Part shown: piece after piece, positions 9,362 through 21,300 of the stretch | Layout of the letters: each line of letters begins with the position of its first letter | How positions within the stretch are numbered: position 1 is the stretch's first letter | NCBI GenBank assembly: GCA_002633005.1 | Contig: NMRA01000072.1 | Span: forward strand, 1,043,957 to 1,107,956 | Reading direction: 5' to 3' | Source of the DNA: Phoronis australis | Taxonomy: Eukaryota; Phoronida; Phoronidae | DNA length: 64,000 nt | Position numbers and translations under genes: made by a program | Notes under the pieces: generated by a model | What the model saw: the letters and a program-made list of their open reading frames with translations, nothing else | The model's database searches: none | What the model was told of the DNA's origin: nothing

Positions 9362-12300
9362 CTGCAACAAAACAAGAAACATGTTCAACATCAGCACGAG
9401 GAAGCGAGGCTGCATGGACACATCCTGGGCTCAGAACAACAATGAGTGTAATGTCTGGACACATTACATATTTCAAAGGCCAGTCTCATTTCATTCCTAT
9501 TTTGTATCTGTCAGGAAGAACAATTCAAGTTCGGAAATAAGATGAATAAGCCTTCCAAGTTTTCCACGATTGTACTGCGTCCAGATTGAGCCACTTTATC
9601 GTAAGTTGGTTTCACACGAGCACGGTAGCTAAAATGTTTTAACTTACGATAAACTTGATATTACTAACACATTTTTAACAAAGTTGAATGGCAGCTGTCG
9701 ATTGCCTCAAAAACATTATTAGCCATGCATATTTGTGTGAGGAGAAATCATCCAGCACGGGTTCATGAGTGCTTTTTTTTTTTCAAAGGAAAAAAGAAGT
9801 AAGGCTTGTGCATACCATGTAAACAAACGCCAGTCTGAGGGACCAGATTCCATGACCACAACTCTAGCCAGCAGATAGAATGTAGAGGCACAGCCATGGA
9901 GTCTGGCGCCCGGGACTGGAGTTTGTTTATGTATGGAGCACTTTTGGTGCTTGCATGTGTGTGAACTTTGCAGTGCGGGTCTGGATACCGGCACTGAAAG
10001 TTTGGGTATTTGAACAGCAGGTTTGGTTTCTGTTGTTCTGGGACTGGAATTGACGAAAACCTAGTTGGAATTTAGAGACGCTGTGTCATGTCATTGTTTC
10101 CTCCTTGTAAGTTAATTTATTTCGTGACTTTTGTGATATGGCAGTGGAGTAAAATGGCCGCAAAGTAATAAAAGAACACATCCTAATTTTAAGTAAATTA
10201 GCATCATGTATGCGAGTATGATGCAAAACAGTAACAGCAACTGGTATTTCGTGTGACTGGCTTCTCCCTGATGTGTGCTGCCACAGTAACTAGAAATGCC
10301 CAGGCACCTGCGTCCACACACCATTTATGGTGTGTCTACATAGTTTTCCAGGACATTGTATAATTAAAAAAATTGCATCATCTAGAATTGTAAATGCTCC
10401 ATATGAAATAGATTTCAAGCCAAAATGGATTCAAATGTTGCTATTTGCTAGCTAATCAACGTAATTATTCACCATGTATTATTTACGGTAAAATCTCACC
10501 AATTTCAGACAAAAATAATTACCGAAAATTTTCAAAATATTGTTTGGTGGTAGTTGTGGTACAGGCCTTAGATATGCAAAAGTATTATTTTACAACTACA
10601 AACCTTTCATGATGGAAAAAAATCAAAGGATAAAATTTCCCTTGTACACCACCTAGTGTCCTAAATTAGCAAGACTTTACCATAATCAGTGCATGTAATT
10701 AGCTAAGCCAACTATCTACTTCATACGAAGAGCACAAGACATGTGGCGAATGACCTGAACAATCCTAATATTTTCCGAAAAGAGCAATACAGTACGTTTT
10801 ACCAAAAAACTTTGAGGTTATACAAAAACTCTTCACTATACAGTCATGTATTGAAGTAATAAAACTGAGGAAATGGATGTACTGACACCAGTAATAAGTG
10901 CTTGACAGAGCCCATGTATAATAATTAAGGAAGAAAAATTTATTGGGTGCAAACATACCTATTGATGATGACTTTTCGCTACAAAACTGAGCACGATCTA
11001 GCAAGAAAAACAAAAAGACTCTACATTTGAAGGAATTTCGTATTGTGGAAAAATATGTATAAAAATCATATTTTAAACTCCATTAACATATATCTTAAAC
11101 CAGCCACAGTGCCCGAATGTACTCCTGATTAATTTGTGAGCTGACTTTCTACTGAGCAAACAGCTAAAAAGCATCACAGTACTGTTTGTTTACCAGCTTG
11201 ATGTATACTCGTCCGCAATGACTTCTACAGAATTAACAATTCACATTCAAATTCTATACACTGTGTGTATTTTATTTTCAATCTCCAAAAATATGAAAAA
11301 TATACAAATTTCAAAAAACAAAGTTATCTGCCATTCAAATTTGTTTCCTTAGTAACTCACGTTCAAAGCAAAGTGCCATATTACACAAAAATTTAATTCA
11401 GATGATTAAAATGGCTGTTTTGACGTTGCAAGGCATGCATTTAGATTTTTCACAAAGGTTGACAATTCAAAATGCTGTTCCTGTATTAATTCCAAAAGCT
11501 TACATTGTGAAGATCTTTGGTATATCAAACCAGCAAATTCTTCATTATGAGACAAAAATAAGCGCTAATATTGCCAGAGGCTTGCCACATGTTCTTTGGT
11601 AATAACGACACCCTACTAACTACGCTGACAGCAAAATAAATTTTCCAGAAAAGTTCACTGTGTTGAGAAATTTGACAAAATGAAATTTCACCTGTCTACC
11701 ATATTGTGTCACAAACAAAAGAATTTTTAACTCATTCACAATGGACTCGTTGGTTAAAGAGACAAAGACTGAACTACAACTTTTACTACTTTTCAAACAG
11801 TGTACGTTGTAAACAAGGTCAAGTTTGAGTCCAGGTCAACTGTTGGTTTGACCTATTTGAACATGCATGAGACATCTCAGTAAAAACGTAACATGGCAAG
11901 GACTCACCTCTCTGAACTTGCATCACCTGAGTTTAAGACATTGGCCTGTAACAGTCCAAAACAGAACAGGTTAGCATATCTGTTATGGAAATTGCAAGCT
12001 GCAGCAATAAACAATGGGAACGCAGAGCATTGATATGCGACCACCATGTGCACCGCACACAGTGCAGAATCAAGGTATTATTATTATTTTGCATTCCCAC
12101 AAAAGGGAGAAATGACAGTAAACTTAACATGGGGCACAAAGCAAGTCAACAATGCTCTCTTCAATAAGAACACTTTCATCATAATTCTTTAAGCAATTTG
12201 GAAGATAGGTAGGCCACTAGGCTGTCCTACGTAGGTCAAATCAAACTGAAAAAAGCTTGTGCTGTCACCTACATGATTGTAACTTATTTGCCAATTTCAG

Positions 12301-15300
12301 TAACAACTATCAAGGAACTTGGAAGATATCAAGACAAGCACAAAGAAAAAAAATGCCCCTAGGAGACTTCACAATAGTCGGATTTGTCACAAAATTGACG
12401 TCAATTATACTCTTCTAAATAGAAACATACAAATTTTATGAAGATCCATCAAGGAACTTGGGTCATCCGAAATTCATCGTCAGCAATGTACTTTCAGTAG
12501 GAACATATATATGGCAATTTTCAGAATGTTCCTTTAAGTGTTTTAGTCAATAGAGAGATGGATGCCAAAAAAAGACTTAGAAATGGTAAATGACCACTAG
12601 AAATACACTTGCCAATTTTTACATCATGCAGAAGGCTGCCACTAAGGGCCACCACAAGTCAGAGCTATCCGAAAATCACCCACATATGCCAATGTTCATA
12701 ATGATCCTTAGAATGGTTTGTCTGAGAGAGAGACCCCGACACCAAAAACACTAAAATGGCAACTAGGTGGCGTACAACACATCAAATCAAACCAAAAAAC
12801 GGGAAGGTGTCATGGTCTCTTTAACAGAAACCCATTTACCAAATTTCAAAACTGTCAAAGAACTCTCAAGATATTAATAGAGAAAAACGCAAAAAATATG
12901 ATTTTCCACTAGGGTACACAGTGGAAGTTGAATCGTCTGAAAGTCGTTGTTGTCATCCGTTATTATAATCATAGAAATACGCATAAGAAATTTAACAAAG
13001 ATTCTTTCTGCAAGGGGTTCAGACGATTTAACCGTGGATGCAAAAAAATCACTAGGGGATGTCACAGTGGTCACAAGTCATCCAGGAATAATTGTCAGGT
13101 CAATTTTCATAATGATCATCACAGTGGTTTGACCGAAAGAGAGGCAGACACCAAAAACAGACTTGAAAACAGTAAAATGGCCATTAGGTGGTGCAAAATA
13201 CTTTGAATATACCTAAAACAGGAATGTGGCATCATATTTTTAGTAGATACCTATTTCCCAAATTTCAGGTAAATCCACCAAAAAACTCCAAGGATACAGA
13301 GGTAAACGTAAAACAATTGCCATTAGAGGCACATCAGAAATTGATTCCGCCTGAAAATTCACTTGTGCCATCTCATCCATGATAGGAATACGTCTGCAAA
13401 ATTTCATGACCATACATGATAGCGTTTTGGAGATACAGTAAGCAGACATTGGACAGATGGGCATAATGCACGTCCTGAGGAAAACTGTGTATACAGGTGT
13501 ATATCTAGGCCCATACACCTGTATCTGAAGCTGCACCTATATCAAGCAAAAGACATGTGTGCTTACGTGTGAAACACTTGAGTAAACCGCAGAAACACTC
13601 CAGCAACATTTTTTGATAACATGTGAGTGAAGGTTGACTTATTCATTATGTTCTCATACTTTCAATTGCATTTATCATGAACATTTAGATAAAGTATCAG
13701 AATGAAGAGGAACACACTGTAACACCCAGTTTAATGCATGCAAATACACAAGAGATGGCTGCCTGTGCCTATGTGCAAACTCAAGGCAGATGCGCCTATC
13801 TACAGAAAAAAAAATTATTCCAGATGTAAGAGCACAGGGCCTAAGTACACACATGACAGGACTAGAGCATTATTTAGTGATGTTGTGAACAGAAAAAGTT
13901 GTAATATAACCAGTGTTCTCCACATCCTGTTTCAACTCGTCACTGCCTTGAGTTTGAATTTTGTCGTGACGAGTTTAGCTTACTTCTACTTGCATCGAGT
14001 TTGCAAACCTATGCAATGAGTTTAAAGTATTCGAAGATTAGCCATTTCTTATGTAAATTAGAACATTTTGGATTTTGAGAACCACTTCACTACATTTATA
14101 CCAAGACTTACACACAAACTCCCCACAGTATGGACATGGACTTTCGAACACGTACACGAATTTTGTAATTCCAGTCCAGTTGTGAAGAACACTGATAACC
14201 CCTCTTAAGAAATTAATGACACAGCACTACTTATCTGAAGGCCTTATCCCACATAGCTTGTTTTCAGAATGTCTAAGCTGGTCAGAATATTTGATGAAAT
14301 GAGCTAGGGACAGGCCCAAACAGACAGCTTTGACCCAATTATTCCTTGTTCATGGGGCTGTTACTCAAATAATAAAAAGTGCCTGTGACGTTCATCGGGT
14401 TCCCACCCAGTTTTAGCTCATCCTGTCAAAATTTGCAGAAACGCACTGACAACTATCTTGGAGCAATAGGGGTGTCCTGAAGTGAATGAAGAAGTCCAAT
14501 TTGGTAAAAATATCCAAGACTGAAAAAGATGGTAATAAAAATTCAGCCCCTCATTTGTGTACATACCCGCTTTCGGTCTGCCATTCGGTCTGCCTGTAAC
14601 AGAAAAGAAAACACCACTGAACGGTATTTACCAAGTCAATACCAGTGCCCACCTATTCACAGAGCTCTACAAGTTTACATTTGGGTTAACGGCCATTTTC
14701 AGCTCAATGCTCACTAATAATTCACATGTAACTCGGTGTGAACAGCACACTTACTAGTGACTTTCCTGACTTGTACTGTTCATGTCAAAGCGGTTAAAAC
14801 TGATTTAAAGGTTTTAACTCTCGGCCTGAACACTAAAAAGCAAGTTTCAAAAGTTGAAACTGTAGCACAGTTATAACCCACTGTGAGGGTGGTTCAGCGA
14901 GAGTTTATAACCGTAACTCGGTGTGAACAGAAGCAAAAGTTATAATTCAATAGGTGACGCTGCTGTCAAATCTCTTTGGAAACAATGGCACATTAATGCA
15001 CTAACTGGAGAGAATGGGAAATTGATAGCACTATATATAGCGACTAGTGACCAAAAGGACAAACTAGGGTAGGCCTACAACAGATTTAGCTGTCTGTGAG
15101 GAGGATAACCAACACATAACAGTTAAATACAACACATTACTACAGAAAGAATTACAACCAGATTTAGTTAACCAGCCTGAACAGAGTTTTTGTGAATGTG
15201 CACCTCCATATGTATGTGTGTGTGCATAAACAGTAGGTATGTACATACATGGATAATAAGATAAGAAGAAATGATACTTTGGATCAGTAAGAGTAGAACT

Positions 15301-18300
15301 TAACATGGGTGACAAAGCACACAGATGCCCAGGCTTTGACATCCAGTTACAGGTTTTAACCTAATTTAATGGATCATGCATAAAATGGCCAGTCATGAAA
15401 ATGTTGCCCAATATACCAAACATCTGCTAGCCACATGACCAGGGTGTGTAAGTAACATAATCACATTGTGTTCATGTTACTAGGCCATAAGAGCACATCT
15501 GGTTCTGGTATGCGTTTCGCGTTTTTTTTGAAAATGGAGACATTGGAGCAGTACTGTTTTCAAAAAAAAAACCACCTGAGACGAGCAAAAATGATGCGGG
15601 AATTGTTTTTTACTCAACTCTGGATGAAGAAGAGGAGGCAGCGGTTGTGACAGAGCTCACAAAGTTCTCTTTTTATCCCCATTGACAATAGCAAACACAG
15701 AAATGGCACCGGATATGGCATGGACAAATCTCACCGATTTTGGACAAAAATAATTGCAGAAATTAACCCTGTCGCGTACTTCAGAAGCTTCTAACATTGT
15801 TGTGAAGGTCCCCAATGTTTTGCAGTACCACGTGATGAACTAATAGTAGGCTTTATGCTTCATGAAACAGACCTCTGATCGACATTACAAACAAATAATA
15901 CATAGAGTACAGGATATTTTTAACCAAAATCTATCTACAGTACAAGCCTAATGTATTCAGACAAAATGACCTGGATTTCGCCGTCATGATGGCTGGGCAG
16001 AATCCAAATTCATCTTCAGATAAGTCCTCTCCGAGAATGAAAATTAACAGGAAAGTTAGTAAGGTGGCTAGACATTCTGTAATTAGAATTTTGCCCCCTC
16101 CCCCNCCCCCAACAGTTACCAGTCATTTTTGCTGTTGACTGAGTTAGCCGTCATGACGGGGAAATGGTATTTTGTCCAATTACTTTTGTGTTTTGACTTT
16201 TCATGTTCATAAGAATTAATTAAATATCAAGCAATTTAACGTGTTTAAATAATGTGCCTATAGATAATTCTTGGACGGTTATTTGTCCAGGTAACCAAAT
16301 TTAAGTAAAAACTGAACAATTAATCTGGATATAAATAATAATTGCATTTCTGCATTTCTGACTCCAGCATACCATTATTACATGAGTGATGTATATCCTC
16401 TCATCTTTATCAAAACTTACTTAAACAAAAAATGCCCTGAACATCTAAGCAGAACATCAAAATCTTGCAAGGGCTAGTCTGCGTGAACTATTTTGTAAAC
16501 ATGTTATGTATTTTTCAATAACCAAAGGTCAACTTTTAACAATGTTATAAGCAACTAATGGTTATGCACTGTTTCTCCAATCCTGGATGTCAAGATCACT
16601 GTGTTGGTGAAATTTATTTATAAATGAGGTGGTATTGCCAACACGTTGTTGCACCAAAACAACTCCCAAAATCATACCCAAATAACAGTTGCTTGACATT
16701 TAGAGGTAAGCACCCCTCATTTTGCTTAGCCAGCACTATTGTATAACATAATAATAGCTTGGCATTTTGATACCCTTTTATCAAGTATTTAACAATTCTT
16801 ATTAACTGATGCACCCTAGTCATCTATCTACCAAGCTCTGATCCCGTTGCATCATTTGAGACGTAATGTCCAAAAACAATTATTGAGCGCTATTTCAATG
16901 TCTTCTGAAGCATGAAACTCCGAAATCTTAGACACATACAACATAATCGGTAATATTACTGTGTCTGTATGTTGTTGGGTTATGTATATTTGTATCTGTT
17001 CCAGTTTTTGTAATAAATATACAAAAAAATAGTATTTACAAAAAAATAGTATTTGTACAGGGATGTGAGTACATTTAGTCATGAACTTTCTTAGTACAAA
17101 AAATAACCTTTGCTGCTTTGTCAGTTAAGAGTTTTCTGCAGCTTCATAACTACACCTTGAAAAAATTTCACTTGTTTGCCATTGGCGAGATCTTGCTGTA
17201 TCACTAAAATCTGACAAAATTCACTAAAAACAGAACTGATAAACACCTAAAAGCTTTAACAAGTAAGAATCTGTATGAAAAGTGGCACTGCAAAAAGAAA
17301 TTCTCACAAGATTTAGCCCATCGTGAGTGATTACAATTATTATAAAACTGGTGAAATCTAAAGACACTCAATTTGTCAATACCCATAACAAGGGAACCAG
17401 CCAAAGATAGACTGAAGGTGCTTGAAAGAGGACAAAAAGCGGGATTTCCAAAAGTGGCAGCAGGTGTTCTCCATTAACATGACATAAGGCAAATCTAAAA
17501 GAAATGTTTTCCAGGATTGCACTTCAGAAACACTTTATGCTCAGCCAGTGTTAACAGCATCACACAATCATCTGATTGGCTACAATTGTGAAACAATCAT
17601 CTGATTGGCTTCAATTGTGAAAGAATGGTGTTGTTGCCATGTCACCAGTCCACATTCAGACTTAATTTAGTGAAGGCAAGTTTCAGGAAATAAGCCCCAA
17701 GTAACTACAAAGGATTACCATGTAAAATGTATAAGAAAAGTTGATAACGAGTTTTGTACACCGCATGCAAACCTTAACTTGCTGTCACATACTTACCTCG
17801 CATAGTTCACCTATTAAATAATCATTCATGAGCTCTCTGGCGTCTGTGGAATGTCCGACATCTTCAAACGGTTCAGTACCGTCTCCACCTAAAGCAAGAT
17901 AACAAATGGAGCGTCCACACACACATCCAATAATTAGGGCAAGACCGAAGTTCTTGCTACATGTGTGACAATGAAACCTATTGAGAGTATGAAGCGTAAA
18001 AGAAAACTTGTCTATATGTAACCGCAACTAATAATTACTTCCGCCCGACCCTACTTTTGCGGCCACACAGCTATTACAAGTGGCTCAAGTTATCCTAGAA
18101 CAACTTACCATGCGTCGATTAAGTAAGGTATGTTGCACTAGCTTAAAAGGGGACTGTAGTCAAAATAATGTTGCAGTTAATTGGTTCTAACATACAAATA
18201 AAACTCACATTAGCCCGACTTGCGTGCCAAACAAAAGCCAATTCGAATTCATGGTCAAAACACTGAATTCTGAAAGCGATCGCTGATTGGCTGATGTGTC

Positions 18301-21300
18301 AGTGACGTGAATGGCGGGGTATCGGCTGCTTTACACATTCATTGCTTATGTCATATTTGAAGAGTTTACATCGTAATTTATCATTGTATCAATCGTCCTT
18401 ATTTTTTTATTGTTTGCCACAGTGCTGTAAAAGGTTCGCTATGCCTTTTTGTATGGCACCTGGTTGCTCAAACTCTTCGAAAAAGGCGTCTTCTTAAGGG
18501 ATGGTCATCGCATACCATCGCCGGGTTACCCAAGCCTTGGCCCAAAGCTCAGTGCAGATATAGGCCTACAGGTTTAAGCCGATATGGGTAAAAAATGTAC
18601 AAATAAAATCTGACTCAAATAAATGTCATTAAAACTAAGTCATCCTTGAGTAAACCTAGGAACCAGGTTCCTAGAGTAAACTAACTTCTGTATTTACCGG
18701 TGTTGGAAATGTTAGCGATCGTTCATCGGCTGCTGCTAGTAAAATTGTGATGTGTTCTCTTGAGTCGGCTTTTTGCGATTACGGTACCTAGGTTATAACA
18801 AATTATCGGAGCTTGTTTCATTTTGTTTCAAGTTTTTAGTATTTTTACACCAGCAAACCAAATTTCAGAACAACCTTGGTGCTGCGAAGCTGTTATCATG
18901 TCCCGAAAGACGTCTCAAATTTTTATGAAATGGCGCGTGCGCTGTGTCATAAGTGTGCTGTTCTTGAAACGGACGACATACTTCTTTGCTAAAAAGGCGG
19001 CAAATTATGCTACCAAATGACGTCTATTTGATTGTTTTCCACTTAAACGGCTGCAACGAACAATGGGAGTGTCGGGTGACTATACCAGATTTTGCATGCC
19101 CCCCGCCGGTCCGTTAGTTTTATATGTTGATGTAGCCTAAGTTTTACGACGAAGTGACGAGCATAACTGAGTCAACTATATCCGGGTAGTCAACGGCTGT
19201 CTGAAATTTCGGGTTTAACGGAGCTCAACACACAGTGGTACGATAGTCTTCATACAGCTACAGTCGGTAACTTACCAACCCTTCAAGTTTACAGAGCTGC
19301 CGGAGTATTGGCTGACAGCTGGCTGACTGGATGGCTAGAGTCCACATTGCCCTCGAAACAGTCACTGACACCAGTTGCACCGGCAAATTTTCGTCTGACT
19401 ATGACGATGACTGGGTATCACTTTGTGTTGCCTCGGCTCAAACAGGTATCCCTTGTGACCCGAAATTTCACACTACAATTTCTTATTCCGACAATATGAA
19501 AAACGCTACTTGATTGCACGCTAACACAGGACAGTGACTTTGCCCCCGCCAAATACGTCACGAGACTAAGCAGCGCTCCAAGACGGTAATTTTTTGAGCT
19601 TCGTTAGAGAATATAAGTTTAATTTTTGGTGTTGAATTATTTTTGAAATTAATCAACAATTCATAGAAAACTATCCAGAATTTATTCAGAATAAAATACA
19701 GTTCCCTTTTAANNNNNNNNNNNNNNNNNNNNNNNNNNNNNNNNNNNNNNNNNNNNNNNNNNNNNNNNNNNNNNNNNNNNNNNNNNNNNNNNNNNNNNNN
19801 NNNNNNNNNNNNNNNNNNNNNNNNNNNNNNNNNNNNNNNNNNNNNNNNNNNNNNNNNNNNNNNNNNNNNNNNNNNNNNNNNNNNNNNNNNNNNNNNNNNN
19901 NNNNNNNNNNNNNNNNNNNNNNNNNNNNNNNNNNNNNNNNNNNNNNNNNNNNNNNNNNNNNNNNNNNNNNNNNNNNNNNNNNNNNNNNNNNNNNNNNNNN
20001 NNNNNNNNNNNNNNNNNNNNNNNNNNNNNNNNNNNNNNNNNNNNNNNNNNNNNNNNNNNNNNNNNNNNNNNNNNNNNNNNNNNNNNNNNNNNNNNNNNNN
20101 NNNNNNNNNNNNNNNNNNNNNNNNNNNNNNNNNNNNNNNNNNNNNNNNNNNNNNNNNNNNNNNNNNNNNNNNNNNNNNNNNNNNNNNNNNNNNNNNNNNN
20201 NNNNNNNNNNNNNNNNNNNNNNNNNNNNNNNNNNNNNNNNNNNNNNNNNNNNNNNNNNNNNNNNNNNNNNNNNNNNNNNNNNNNNNNNNNNNNNNNNNNN
20301 NNNNNNNNNNNNNNNNNNNNNNNNNNNNNNNNNNNNNNNNNNNNNNNNNNNNNNNNNNNNNNNNNNNNNNNNNNNNNNNNNNNNNNNNNNNNNNNNNNNN
20401 NNNNNNNNNNNNNNNNNNNNNNNNNNNNNNNNNNNNNNNNNNNNNNNNNNNNNNNNNNNNNNNNNNNNNNNNNNNNNNNNNNNNNNNNNNNNNNNNNNNN
20501 NNNNNGGACAAAAATAATTGCAGAAATTAACCCTGTCGCGTACTTCAGAAGCCTCTAACATTGTTGTGAAGGTCCCCAATGTTTTGCAGTACCACGTGAT
20601 GAACTAATAGTAGGCTTTATGCTTCATGAAACAGACCTCTGACCGACATTACAAACAAATAATACATAGAGTACAGGATATTTTTAACCAAAATTTATCT
20701 ACAGTACAAGCCTAATGTATTCAGACAAAATGACCTGGATTTCGCCGTAATGATGGCTGGGCAGAATCCAAATTCATCTTCAGAGAAGTCCTCTCCGAGA
20801 ATGAAAATCAACAGGAAAGTTAGTAAGGTGGCTAGACATTCTGTAATTAGAATTTTGCCCCCTCCCCCCTAACAGTTACCAGTCATTTTTTGCTGTTGAC
20901 TGAGTTAGCCGTCATGACGGGGAAATGGTATTTCGTCCAATTACTTTTGTGTTTTGACTTTTGATGTTCCTAAGAATTAATTAAATATTAAGCAATTTTT
21001 CTTAACATGTTTAAATAATGTGCCTAAAGAAAATTCTTGGACGGTTATTTGTCCAAGTAATCAAATTTAAGTAAAAACTGAAATCTTAATCTGGATATAA
21101 ATAATAATTGCATTTCTGACTTCAGCATACCATTATTACATGAGTGATATATATCCTCTCATCTCTATCAAGACTTCCTTAAACAAAAAATGCCCTGAAC
21201 ATCTAAACAGGACATCAAAATCTTGCAAAGGCTAGTCTGTGTGAACTATTTTGTAAACATGTTATGTATTTTTCAATAACCAAAGGTCAACTTTTAACAA

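Noticed and set aside
19558-20579. Long minus-strand open frames of about 300 codons
   Set aside because: They consist almost wholly of N from the assembly gap.
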